From contig OX439004.1 of the NCBI GenBank assembly GCA_949316495.1, forward strand, positions 6,074,605 through 6,138,604: 64,000 bases of DNA, written 5' to 3'. The notes below the pieces were generated by a model. The model was not told the origin of the DNA. It did not search any database and saw only the letters and a list, made by a program, of their open reading frames with translations. The DNA comes from Amphiduros pacificus. Taxonomy: Eukaryota > Annelida > Polychaeta > Phyllodocida > Hesionidae. Below are positions 14,558-26,949 of the stretch, in pieces; positions within the stretch are counted from its first letter, which is position 1; each line of letters begins with the position of its first letter. Position numbers and translations under genes: made by a program.

Positions 14558-17500
14558 ATGTGTGTGTGTTTGTAAAAATATGATTTTATAATAAATATAA
14601 GCCAAAAAATGGTTTCCCGGTATCTGGTAAAAGACAACAAAAATGAATAATAATTTTTAGGCATTTAATTTTTTAATCGCTCAAAGAGGTCTTCCTCTTC
14701 AAAAAATGCCAATGACAAACATTGATCGTGAAATTCCCAAAAACATTTGAGGTGAGCCCCTGTAAAATAATTTTAATAATTTTCTAATTTAACATTTCAG
14801 TTCACAGCGCAGATGCTGGACTGTGCCGAAGCTCAGATCACGTTAAGGTCACGTCACCGGATGGCTATCTGGCATCAGTGACGTCAGAGGAAACCGGATG
14901 CGGAACTGGAGGAACGCCATGGGTCATAGAGCAAAAACCAGGTTCGATATAAATGTATACAATATAAGGGAAGTCGGGATGTTTCACTTGCATATAGATA
15001 TGTTATGTTGATCTTTATAAATAAGAAACTTCCTTAATTATAAACTTATTGTATCCAGTCCTAGCATAATATGCGTCTCATATACTTAGGGTGTAACAGC
15101 GAATAGATCTCATAATGTGAAACAGAGTATTTCTTTCAATCCATTCTATAAATACAAATAATGAAACGTACCTTAATATTTTAATTCTATAATGTGTATA
15201 AGATTAATGCAAAAACGCCTTTGCGACGGATGAAATGACACTTCTATACTGATCTAATATCCATTTCCACTTATTCATCTACATCAACCGTTTTTGACCG
15301 TTCATATTGGCACTAAATGACCTTAATACCGCGTCAATTTGCCGTGAGAATTATCCATCCATCCATTCATACCTTCACTCATTCATTTATTCACTGATTG
15401 TATACCCAGCGTCTGTTATTCCTATTTTGCAGGTCAGCAGATAAATGTGACTTTGTTGGATTTCTCAGTGTTGGATATAAAGAAGAGCGATTCGTCTCTG
15501 TCCCTGGGCCAGCCTTGCCATGCGTACGCTATTATCAGGTCAGTCCTCAATCCATCCAGTCCTCACTCCATCCAAACCTCACTCCATCCAGTCCTCACTC
15601 CACCCAGTCCTCACTCCATCCAGTCCCCAACTTAATTTGTATTCTCATTATGTTTTGATAATTATATCACTAACACTAACGAATATTAACACTTTACACA
15701 TTTGTCTCAGCAATTTATCTTTAAATATTTCAAACACCAGTGTTTTAAGATATTATCAATCATAGATATTTAAATGTCTCTGTATCAATGAACTGTTAAG
15801 TCATTTCTATATATTATACAAATAAATTTACGCTTTTCCGTTACCAATGTTTCTTTCCGTGACCTTCTCAACAGCTAAGCCAATTAAATAATATCCAGAT
15901 AGTGTAAATGTTGACGATTTCAATTTCTTTCATACGATAGCTACCTAACTTTGTTTGATATGATTGTGTTGGTTCAGAGAGAAGGACGTCCGTGAAGCAG
16001 TGACCGTGTGTGGCGGCCAACAGAGGGAGCGACATGTCTACCTTTCCCGCACAAACACCGTGGAAATACGAATATTTTCCAGGAAAAAAACAGCCAACTT
16101 TCCCTACTTCTTGTTGAGATATGAAGGTATGTTTTCATTATTTTTTCTCTATTTTTTTCTATTAGCTCTATACTAACAGGTATTGTTGAACTCGCTTTCT
16201 TCGTCATAGATTGTGATATTGTCTTTTATATTAATTCTGGGAACTATATTGGTTTCCGGATTGAAAATGATGCTTCCATAAATATCCTATAATGGAATGT
16301 ATCGAGCGCATTCTCATATTTCTTGAGGTCATTTCTCAGCACTTATACACTAGTGTATGTCGTCTCAGTAAAAACTGCACCCAAAAGCAGCGCATTCACA
16401 CTGATATCAAATACGTCACATTTTCATATCAGTTCCTTTTGAACTCTATTCAGATCAGTCATATTTTCATATCGGTTCCTTTTGAAATCTATTCAGATCT
16501 TTTTTTCATATCAGTTCCTTTTGAACTCTATTCAGATCTGTCATATTTTCATATCAATTTGAACTCTATTTAGATCAGTCACAGATCGTCATATCAGTTC
16601 ACTTCCTTATCATTTGTTTCTCAAAATTCTACCTATAATTGATATTATAGGATCACCATTCGAGTAAGTACTGACTTCTGATATTGGATAAGTGTTCAGA
16701 GTGTTAGACTCTATGGCAAAATGACAAATTCAAAACTAAGTATTATTTGTTTCAGCACACATGATCTTGTTATTTTGTTTCTCTATAGAATGAAAATATC
16801 TGAAATCAAATCTATTTTCTTCATATCTCTATTACCAAAATACGTCATTAGCCTTATCATTGTCCCCAAAAAGCAGTAACCGGGCGGAAATACTTTAAAA
16901 TAAAAGACGTATAGATAATTTTAGTTATCAATAGAGAATATATACACTACAAGGTGTTGTGAATCAGAAGAAATGGCAAGGTCGTTATTACAGTAAACAT
17001 GCGATATGCAGTTGTCTTATTTACAGATGTACAAGAGCATATAGCTGATATTTTCCTGATAATGGACCGATTAATAATGACGAATTAATATGTCTGGATA
17101 CTGTCCAGATTACTGAGATGTCAATGGTGAACCTTTCACATGATAAGCAATATGCTATTGGCCTCCTTGCTGGATGTTGGCATAGTGTGGTCCTTTGTTT
17201 CTGGACTGTTATTTAGTATTATCAGCACATGACAAACTCTTGCCATGTCTTACCTGGGTCACCGAGAAAGGTTATGCCATGCCCAAGGTCAGTGCAGGGT
17301 CACTGTAGGTCATGTGGCCAATATCGATAGACTTGCGGCCTGATTATGGTTGTCAATGTTGAGGAGTGGGCACCAGTTAGTTATGGCCGCCCCTGTGTTT
17401 CAATATGAGACTCCCGCAGCTGCACGTGGTCAATAAAGTGAACCCCACGGAAGGCCCTGCAGCGATACATCAGGGGAGACGAGGCATGACTGCAGACACT

Positions 17501-20500
17501 CCTCTTCCCTGTAGTTTGCCATGGGTCTCATTGTGAGGTCATAGTTTGTCCCTTACATTATGTTTGGCAGCCAAATCATCCAAACTTTCATCATATTCTA
17601 ACCACATGTGATATTTTCATTCTTCATATCTTGATATGAAATAAGATATGGTGATATTTTTTCCAGATGATATGGAAAAAACATAAAGTTCACTTACATT
17701 TAATGCAATGTTAAGATGTATTTATTCAAACCCTTAATCTGTTTTCTGCTCCCCATCTGGCAAATTGTTCAATTTTACCAGGACATGCAGTGACGTTCAA
17801 TTATATGAGAAAAATTACCGACGTATCGCATACAACTAATTGAATATTTTATTTTGGAATTATTTTTATACAAAGATAGTTAGATGTACTTTGGCATGCA
17901 TTGCACTCAGTGAAATCAAGCCACAGAGTATATTGCCCAGGACGGTAATTCTAGGCCAGTTACTCCAGGTCAATTACGAGGGCAGTGGGACTTAGCCATC
18001 TCAATCCTCCTGCCCAGTTGCCAGCAGTTTAAAGTCAGTTAACTCATCCAATGTGTCTTGTGTTATTGATATTCGCCCTCAGCAGCAGCCAAAGGACCTT
18101 TTCTTTATCACTGCGTTTTAAGGACACAGTGTCCCTTAAATAGAAGTTAAACAGTAACATAGTTAACGTCAAACATTTATATTTACAAATCACATTCGAT
18201 ATCAATTTATGAGACAAGTCCAAATGCTCTCTGTGTTGCAATTTTATGTTTTATGTCCATTTCCGGAGGTTAGGTTATTCACTTAGTGGTTATCTTCAAT
18301 TTAAAACAACGAAAGTATAACATTGATGAAAAAACCAAGTAGCTTAATAGAATACAATGGCAAAGTAGAGCCAGAGGAACGGTTACAAAAGGTGCAAGCG
18401 GCAGATAGTATTCAAGGTTCTGGTGCCTTTACTTCACGCTATCTGACTGCCAGTCATTTTGTATGTAGAAATCAAAGCAGGAATTGATACTATTGATTAA
18501 GATGTATTGTCTATTGAGGCCAGTGTAAAGATAACGTTATTCTATATTCGATATCGTACCCCTCTTTCTACCTAAGATACCATTCAAGCAAGCCAGTTGA
18601 TATATCGAGGAAAGCACTGGGTGCATTTATGACATTTGTGCTGACAGGCCAAGCTCAGCCACAACCTTCTGAAACAGAACCATGCAGCCATTTTTTTGTA
18701 AAGGAGAGTTTGGTTGATGGAAGGAGGGCTGGGGAGGTGATGACAGAGTGTGGATGCTAGTGCAAGTCTTCAAGACAATGTAGAAGGGTGGATTGGGGAT
18801 TAAATGTGGGGTACATTGGGGTACAATAGTAGCAGATTGTGGGATATATTGGGTACAGCAGCGAATGGCGAGAAATGTTATATTTGATGGAAGTGGTCTA
18901 AATATTGCAAATCACGATGCGATATATTGCTTCGCCTTCTGCGATTGAGAGCGCAGGGCCTTTTTCCCAGCCCACCAGGGGGCGATGTGTCACCCTCATA
19001 TCGCCTCCTCTCACTATGTCGTATTCGCGCAGTTTATTTTTCTCATCATCTCACACATGAGGTATGAGTCAGGAATTTAAATTGAAGAGTGCGATCTTTA
19101 TTTGATATGAAAATAGAATGACATTCACTAAGATGCATAGAAAATACGCTGTCCATCCCAAGCCATTAGAGGTTATCACGTTAAGCCACAACCACATCAT
19201 AGACTGTGCAATACCAACATGGCATTTTGTTTGGTGTTCTCTTAAGGTGGCACTTGCCTCCACACATAACAAATGTAACTTTGCACTCTATCCAGCATGT
19301 GAAGTGATATGTACATGAGGCGTCAGCATTCCCCGTGCTATTGTAGGCTAGATGCCTTTTAAGATGATGAGGCCCGCTGTGGCCAAAATCGGCCCCTAAG
19401 TGGCCCTATGTAGCTGCCAATGACACCTTAAGTGAAAATATGATGCCAGTCCCTTGGCGTGTGTTGTGCCTTTCACATTTGATGTGGCCCTGGGGGCCTG
19501 AGCCCTCTTACACGGACACGGTGGCTTATACCTGCCAGCCAAAAACACTACAGCCCACCACCCTTCCCACCATCCTTCCCACCATCCATCTCACCATCCT
19601 TCCCACCATCCTTCCCACCATCCTTCTCACCATCCTTCCCACCATCCTTCCCACCATCTTTCTCACCACCCTTCCCACCACCCTTCCCACCACCCTTCCC
19701 ACCATCCTTCCCACCACCCTTCCACCACCCTTCCCACCATCCTTCCCACCATCCTTCCCACCACCCTTCTCACCATCCTTCTCACCATCCTTCCCACCAT
19801 CCTTCCCACCATCCTTCCCACCATCCTTCCCACCATCCTTCCCACCACCCTTCTCACCATCCTTCTCACCATCCTTCTCACCATCCTTCCCACCATCCTT
19901 CCCACCATCCTTCCCACCATCCTTCCCACCATCCTTCCCACCACCCTTCTCAACATCCTTCCCACCACCCTTCCCACCATCCTCCCCACCATCATTCTCA
20001 CCATCCTTCCCACCACCCTTCCCACCATCCTTCCCACCATCCTCCCCACCATCATTCTCACCATCCTTCCCACCACCCTTCCCACCATCCTTCTCACCAT
20101 ACTGCGATTGTGTACTGTAGTACTAAGTCATTTCCCCCATCTCTCAAAGAGACGATCGCACTTCGCTGCAAACTATTATATAAAACTATTACGTTTGGGT
20201 TTTTTTTTCATGGACGTTAATATTTCACGTGTCATGAAAAGGATATCTTCATTATATGAGCGATAGATTATTTTGTTTGTATTTTTAATATGTTTTAGTA
20301 TGTTTAGACTGCAGGAGTTAACTTTAATCTTTATCTTTGTTGCGAATATCAGCTACAAGCAAATAGGCTTCAGCTTTATGTTAAGTTGAAATACGATATT
20401 GCAGGCTTTCAGTTTTTTTAACAAGCTGGAGTTCAATTCTCCTCAATTAGCTAACAACATAATCCTATTAGTACTTGGAAAAAATCTCATATACCATAAC

Positions 20501-23500
20501 TTGAAATAAATGAGTCCCTTAAGACCAGAGCACTCTGAGCAAAAAGGTTAAGATTTAAATATTGAACAAAAATTCAATGATAACAATACATAATATGTGG
20601 GAGAACCAGCGTGATAGAAACAAAGGAATTGGATTTCCAGTGTTTTAGAAGAAAAAAAAATGTCTTTCTTTTTTTAAATTGAATATATCTAACAAAAGAT
20701 TTCTCCTGAAATATTATAATTTCACGAGGAAGAATCATTGAATTTTCTGTAATTTATCTGTTTTATATGTATCTGATACTTGTGATAAAGGTCCATCAGA
20801 TTCAACCGGAGATAATGCCATTACAGTCTTCATTGTAGTCGTCCTAATAAATAATGGTCCTCATATTTCAAATAAAGAATTAATTTAAACAGTATTCATT
20901 ACCCGCTTCCTGTTTTTAGGAGGTCTGACTCGCCATGCATATTTGAATGTTCATGACTATGCTAGAACGTGTCAGTTCATTGTATGTCTATTGCCGTGAT
21001 ATCTAAATTGATCAAACTAATTTCAGTGAGTTAAGTAAATATGTTATAGATATCGTGAAAAGTTGACCCCTCTTCTTGAGTTGAGTTTATTCATAATATA
21101 CTTTTAGGTTTTCCCCTCAACATTTGTCTTGAGTGCCCTTGAGACAAAGGTGGAGTGGCCAACATCCCGAATCAAATCAAAGGAAATCATTATTCCATGC
21201 ATTTGAACAAAAAATATGTATCATCATATCATTTAGACATGAGATATATTTGGACCATATTTTTCACACAACTGCAAGACAAACATTTTTTTTTTCAAGT
21301 CTGTTTCTTAAAGAATAAAAAAATCTTATAATTTTGCAATTGAAAGAAATAGTCTTCAAGCAATACTGGGGAGTTGGAATCGCTACTTTGAGTGGGGCTT
21401 GGAGCCTAATCATTTAATTACTCCAAGAGTGGGGTAACTGCCATCTTTAGACTCGAATTAAGACTTCCCGGAATAATCAATATAGAAGCTTGCAAAAATG
21501 TCCACGTCAACTGTTGAGTGTTTTAAAAAATCGACCATTATCGCCATACATATTAGTCAATATCAAGATAAAAACTAAATATATGATCATAGTCAGAGAC
21601 TAGATGCAATATATACATGTCTTTTTGTTTTTTATTTTTTATATCTGGATCTATGAGAAATACGTTTTTATAAAAGACCGATGTGTACAGCATATTATGT
21701 ATCAGCATTGTCTGTCTTAATGATGTCACATCTGATGAGAAAAACGTCATCAATTTGTGTGCTCTAATAACGCGCTTCTGAAAATTATGTATGTGACGAT
21801 GAGCAATTATTCCGCAAATGTCGAAATTATTACAAAATTTGTGTGGAATGAATACATCATTTCTACAGATCACAACAAATTATATTTTTAATGCAATCTT
21901 TCTCTTTTATTATTTAGCTGTTGGTTGTGCAGATCTGATTCTTGGATCCAACTATGAGTTCCGTCGTAATGGACGCAGTGGAATAGCTAAATGTAAGACA
22001 AACGGTGACACGTGGACCCTCACCTGCAGTGGCGCCACCTGGTCTGGGCGTGTCGGAAATTGCTCAAATGGTGAGTGACCTACTTACACTCATATTAACA
22101 CCCTAACCTCTTATTACAAAGAGAAAATATCATTACATTATTAATTCACTTTAATGTATTCTAATCCATTGAAGAGTTGTATACATTTGTAAAAGACCTT
22201 TTAGTGAGAGATTTGCACCCTAGAGGGCAGGTGTTAGCATCATACTCTAATACTATTTTATGTCATTGTAGTAATGAATCCGTCCTTGGGGGAGGTTGTT
22301 CTGGGAAATATTTCCATATCATTTGGTAAGTCCATTAAGCCTTTATGTACGTCTATGTTTTCTAAATAATCGCGAGTAGCACATGGAGATAACCATCTGA
22401 CACCGAAGTTAGGAGTCCATATCAATATCGTAATCACGTGAAATATCACCTCTAACGAGAATTTATTTCACAACACGAGCCATTGCCAATACATTTGTCC
22501 AGTGAGATGCCATTAGGAATATTAGAAAACTGACACCGAATCATCTTGTATCGATTCTCCTCTGTCTCAAATTAACTTCCAGTCACGGCTCCTCTTAGAA
22601 AGCTTTCTGCCATAATGAAAAGAACTTTTCTGATCTTAATAAAAAAAAACACCCTTTTGATAAATATGTTTTTGTTCATAGTTTCATCATTTTCCTAATA
22701 GCATATATAACATTTGTGTTTCAGAAATATCGGTAATTATCATCACAGTGATCGCGTCCTTCATCAGCATTTGCATATTGGTGATTGGAGTTGTCTGTCT
22801 TCGGTAGGTACCTTGGTTGCCATTCTATGGTGTCTTTAATATTGGGTCTTTTTTGCTTCATCTTACTGGGTTCAGTGCTTGTCGCAGTAATATCATATCT
22901 CAGCTCAGTAAACTGGCACTAAACCCGAGTCCAAGTGGAGGATAATTCAATCACGTGACTCGGCAGAATGCCGACCACCGGAAATGAGACTGTAAAGCCC
23001 CTCATGTTCAAATTTCCGGTTGCACGTGTCTGCGCACTTCTCAACACACAATCAACTCATTCTGGTGTTAGCTGGCAAACTTTCCACACTTGCTGAATTG
23101 TTTTTCAACATGTTTTCTTTCAAAGGGCCTAAAAGAAAAGAAACAAACAGCCAGTTTTGTTTTTGTTTTTTTGTTTTTGTTTTGTATTGTTTTTTCTTGC
23201 AATTGGCTTTAAACGTTTTGGTTATCGTTAATTTAGTATAATTTAAAATCTGAAACAATCTGGACAAGACAAACTGCAAAGATTTTGTATTCCTACGCGT
23301 TAGAAACTCAGTAATGCATGGTCAGTGCTCAGCTAATAAAGTCATGAACTTTGTGCCGAAGGAGGAGTACTTTGTTAGTTTGAGACAAAGAGTTAACCCT
23401 GCTCTGATCTCAAAGTAAAGCCATACTTGGAACACACTTGTGTAGAGTTGATTCAATGTAGGAAAGTGATGCCCGTTATCGTTAATTTACCTCCCTAATT

Positions 23501-24474
23501 TACCGAATACACCGTGAGTGGTTCATTTCATCGCGTAGGGAGTTCATTGCCAGTTTTTTCTGTTTAGTCCTGCTGATCAATATTACAGCTAATTGCAATC
23601 TGTGTGGACAATATTTGGCGAGGTTTAAGTATGAGTTGACTCTCACCACAGCAGAGATTTTGTCCAATTAAGTGCTCTCGCAATTACTTGCTTCACCACA
23701 CTGAGTGCTGTCTGGCGGAGATATATTCGCAAAGTCGTCTGCTGCCGTAAACTGCGTCTCAGCGTCTCTTACTTTTTGCTCATAACGGTCAATACTTTTA
23801 TGTTCTCAACATTTTATAGCCCACAATAAATCAGTGATCTCTGTCCTCTCGATATTTACATCAAATATGCTTCTAAAGGTATTATGTCATAAATATCTAA
23901 CCACTCAAAAGGAATGTGGTGGTGATATGTGAAATGTTTTCAATAATATCCTATGATCAGATCTTTGGAACTAACTGGAAAGCGTTTCATAATGTGCTCT
24001 TATTATTTCAGCCAAAAGAGAGCAGCAGCGATTAGAGCAAATCAATCACAATATGTTCCTCGCCAGGTGACGCCACCAGCCAAACCTTTATCAAAACCGA
24101 GGCAGAGTCTTGTTTCGCAGAATCCTAACGGTACACTGAGGAGGGATGGCAATGAGTATGCTTGCATTCTGGAAATGCCTCTACCCCCACCCCCTCCCGG
24201 AGACGTTAAACCAGTCACCCCACTCTACCCGGATGGCACGGACCACGTGGAAGCCATTCCATATACCACCCAGTATGAATCATCCATAGGAAGTCAGGAC
24301 AACATTTATCCAGATGACCCTCGATATTTTGAACTTGACCCGGAAGGATTACCAGCTGGCATGCATGCGCATGGTCAACCTCAGGACAATATGCATTTGT
24401 TCAGCATGCACCAGGGGAATATGCCTATGGACAATGTATATGACCCTTCACGATACAATAAACATTGTCTGTAA
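11588..24474 (+). CDS. SUEL-lectin / CUB / sushi-like single-pass receptor, ten inferred coding exons
   Basis: Exons read from phase and GT-AG boundaries: 11588-11666 (tentative), 12110-12286, 12389-12505, 14801-14941, 15433-15538, 15978-16126, 21918-22070, 22272-22325, 22725-22803 and 24012-24474. They total 505 codons plus a stop. The first exon starts [20 protein letters not shown], a plausible signal peptide, but its donor is weak. Exons 2-3 form a SUEL/galactose-binding lectin domain, with [17 protein letters not shown] and the closing YLEASYTC. Exons 4-6 form a CUB domain with [13 protein letters not shown] and FPYFLLRYE. Exon 7 holds four cysteines ending in [10 protein letters not shown], like a sushi module. 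Exon 9 encodes a helix of about 23 residues ([17 protein letters not shown]). Exon 10 is a cytosolic tail of about 150 residues with PLPPPPPGD and many Tyr. It is probably a cell-surface glycan-binding receptor, related in its lectin part to EVA-1 and latrophilin lectin domains. Ligand and signalling are unknown. Confidence 0.8.
11933..11998. repeat. Exact 33-bp tandem duplication
   Basis: Positions 11933-11965 and 11966-11998 are identical. It lies in the first receptor intron, about 110 bp upstream of the lectin exon. The absence of differences suggests a recent event. Confidence 0.9.
12506..14800 (+). other. Receptor intron (between lectin and CUB exons)
   Basis: A 2.3-kb intron between a GT at 12506 and an AG at 14800. 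It carries an (AT)n tract near its 3' end and a CTCF-like core (reverse strand of 14170-14182). No further exon was recognised. Confidence 0.6.
14462..14572. repeat. (AT)n/(GT)n compound microsatellite
   Basis: About 45 AT units followed by a short GT run. It lies about 230 bp upstream of the first CUB exon. Confidence 0.97.
15539..15636 (+). repeat. 16-bp minisatellite starting at a splice donor
   Basis: The second CUB exon ends at 15538 and the GT donor begins at 15539. The intron opens directly into about six copies of a 16-bp unit, cagtcctcactccatc with small variations. The first copy overlaps the donor (gtcagtcctcaatccatc). It belongs to the same pattern as the arrays at USP-gene donors. 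Confidence 0.88.
16417..16582. repeat. About 43-bp tandem repeat, four copies
   Basis: Units share ttttcatatcagttccttttgaactctattcagatc in degenerate form, starting near 16421, 16464, 16503 and 16546. The last copy has lost part of the unit. Confidence 0.8.
19548..20103. repeat. 12-bp pyrimidine-rich minisatellite
   Basis: About 46 units of the type ccaccatccttc fill 555 bp. Because 12 is a multiple of three, both strands give long ORFs (Pro/Ser/Phe-rich on plus, Val/Gly/Arg/Met-rich on minus). These are repeat artefacts, not genes. Near the right end a 60-bp higher-order block is duplicated (about 19980-20100). The plus strand is almost free of G. Confidence 0.95.
22804..24011 (+). other. 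Last receptor intron
   Basis: This intron separates the transmembrane exon from the cytoplasmic-tail exon. No further exon, repeat or RNA gene was recognised. Confidence 0.6.
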
Positions 24475-24900
24475 TCAAGGAGATATTAAATTTACCATCT
24501 GAATAAGGTAATATTTTCAATTGATACCAACCCTCTTTTGAGCCATAGAGAAATAATAGATTATATTTTCTCTATGTTTGACCAAAAGAAAACAACATGT
24601 CTGGATGAATATCATGGTGGATATTTTCACAATTTGCACCCAATACAAATAGGAAGATAAACTGTATTTTATTATATTAACCAAAGAAATGTTTTTATAT
24701 GTTGTTAGACTAGGACTGCTAGTGACTTGTGTTGATGCAATGGTGTGTGATCCAGTTGCTCACAGCTTATAACGACACGACCCAGAATGCATTATATCAA
24801 TATATAACTTCCTGTACATAAACGTGCGTCAAATCTAAAGATTCAAACTTGCTTATAAAATGCTACTTTTTGTATTTGAATAAAGAATTTAACCAATTAT
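24475..24900 (+). other. 3' UTR of the receptor gene with poly(A) signal
   Basis: A canonical AATAAA lies at 24879-24884, about 405 bp after the stop codon and in the gene's sense. It is the first convincing hexamer after the stop, so the transcript probably ends within the next 30 bases. Confidence 0.6.
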
Positions 24901-26521
24901 GTATCGTGTTGCTTATTATAAATATTGATATGTGTTTTATGTATTTATATTGGTATCATTTTATAATAGTCAGGGGTGGGAGAGTTCTGAACCATTCTGG
25001 ACTGTAATTGTTCCACACCAATTCTGAACCAATCTGGATGGTTCTGTTATATCACGACTAAAGGCGTCAAAATCGTGCTAAATTATAACGAAATTATACA
25101 AATTCCAGCCCAGTCGAGTGTGTAATAGTGTCTTGTTAATAATAGTGTAAGTTTTATGATAAATCTTTGGCGTTTTTATGGTAATATTTGTGCCCTCAAA
25201 TCGGCGTTTACCTCTTGTTATGCAATCTTAAACTGGGGCACATTGCAAATGGAGCAAAAACTCATTAAAATCAGTTTCATGTGTTCATATTTTCATATAT
25301 GTTACTGATGATCTGTTTTGAATATTTGGATGCTATAGTTGATATATGAAGATTAAAGAAAACAACTTTTTCAGTCTGGCTTTGATTTTATGGTGTCATA
25401 ATACTCCGAGTTCTAATTATCTCAGCATATGTTCCTAACACTAACTAATACCAATTAATAGTATTATTAGTTTGTGGTCAGATATCATATAAGGCCATTT
25501 ATGTTGTTTGTAGCCAGCTAATCTAATGATGAGGGAAGACACGCTCATACTTACCTCATTATTTCTCTCTAAAATATAATATGTGATCGCTCTTACAAAG
25601 TGTCCAGTGGCCCTATAGTTCTACATGTTTGAGACCTCTTCCATGGAATTTGAATTAAGCATTCCTCACACACGGTTTTGCAAACTTATTGCTGATTTGT
25701 AGGCTCGCGATTCAGCAGTCAGCCAACAAGACCTCTTTATACATTAGAAGTTCATTAAAGACAAATTGTGTGTACTCATTAGAACTGGGGGTTTTGTCCA
25801 ACCAGATAGTCCCTACCACTCTCCTCAGCAGGTTCTGGATCATTTTAGCAGCCAATAGGCACCGAGTCAAATATTGTGTCACATGTAATAACATGGCCAA
25901 TTGGTGTCATTGTTTTGACGAGAAAATTAGCACAACAAATGAGCAAAGTGTTTTTGGCATGTACACCGAAAGAATCAGACTAAAGCAGTTATGGGGTGGA
26001 CCATTAATCGTCAAGGGGTGTAAGAAATATCAATTGAAAGCAATGCAAATCTCAATATTCAATTTTCACAACAACAACAAAATTCATAATTGTTTCTAGA
26101 TTCCAAGAAGGTTGTGTTGGATGGTGCACAAACTGTACACATTTCTGTGAAGTATGAAAACGATATGTGGAACAATTAGCCGTTATTACATACCTTGGCA
26201 GAGATAACTCTCCATGTACACCAAGTATTAATGTATGAATGGATTCTTAATGGGACATCCACACATTAAGTCATTCAATGACATTAAGGTATGTATTAAA
26301 ACTATTGTAAACGTAGATGAATGATAAGTATAAAAAACATACAATAAACGATGGCACTGTGATACCTAATAACCCTAAAACAATGAATCACAATAAAACT
26401 GAATAGATTACAACTTACACATAAACAGACAACAAACACCACATTTTAAAACTACCTAAATCATAATAAATGCTAACTGGCAAGTGAAGTCAATCCATCA
26501 TTTCTCCACACTTAAAATCTA
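24901..26521. other. Intergenic stretch, nothing recognised
   Basis: AT-rich spacer between the receptor and the transposon nest. ORFs of up to 136 codons occur, but none shows family motifs, a plausible composition or splice context. Confidence 0.5.
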
Positions 26522-26722
26522 TTAAACATGACATTTCAATAAGATCAAAGCGATGTCAACTGTGTCAAATAGGTCTCTTGTACTATATGCCTCAAAATAC
26601 TTATCTCCAATGTCATAAAATTCAACACAGTCAAGTATGAAAAGTGGTTGACAGGAAACCCATTGAGTCTGATCTTCATCTTTCAACAAATAGCAATGTG
26701 TTAAGTGACTGAAAATCCAAAA
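26522..26722 (-). mobile_element. Degraded Jockey/I-like LINE fragment (C-terminal end of polyprotein)
   Basis: On the minus strand the translation reads LTHCYLLKDEDQTQWVSC, then ILDCVEFYDIGDKYFEA and RDLFDTVDIALI. This matches the C-terminal zinc-knuckle-like region that follows the RT and RNase H domains in many animal Jockey- and I-like LINEs (pattern LTH.yLL...C..C...hiL.dC..f...R..yF...s..dLF). Only about 65 residues remain, and one cysteine-box position is altered. It is an old, dead fragment. Confidence 0.6.
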
Positions 26723-26949
26723 ATGTGTTAATACCCATGATACATTTGACTGCAAAAATAACCGGATCGAAGTAGGCTTTGTCTCATGAAGATTGTTATT
26801 CACAACTTCACCCTACTAACACTTGTATCTCATTAACGCCACATATATCTTATCAATACGTTAATATATCTGTATTCGGAATGTGGGATGCTAAAATCGG
26901 GTTTAATCTTGTCTAAGGCTGTTTTTGCTGCAATATCAGATGCTTCATC

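Larger units (their letters stand above)
16127..21917 (+). other. Large receptor intron (5.8 kb)
   Basis: This intron lies between the last CUB exon and the sushi-like exon. It holds a 43-bp repeat, a 12-bp minisatellite, a GC-richer non-coding block at about 17100-17530, and a perfect CTCF-like core at 18972-18987. No nested gene was recognised. Confidence 0.6.

Noticed and set aside
19440-20120. Pro/Ser/Phe-rich plus-strand ORF and Val/Gly/Arg-rich minus-strand ORFs
   Set aside because: Produced by the 12-bp minisatellite, whose unit length is a multiple of three. There are no flanking coding features.
25689-26099. 136-codon plus-strand ORF
   Set aside because: No family resemblance, no splice context, and composition like the surrounding AT-rich sequence.
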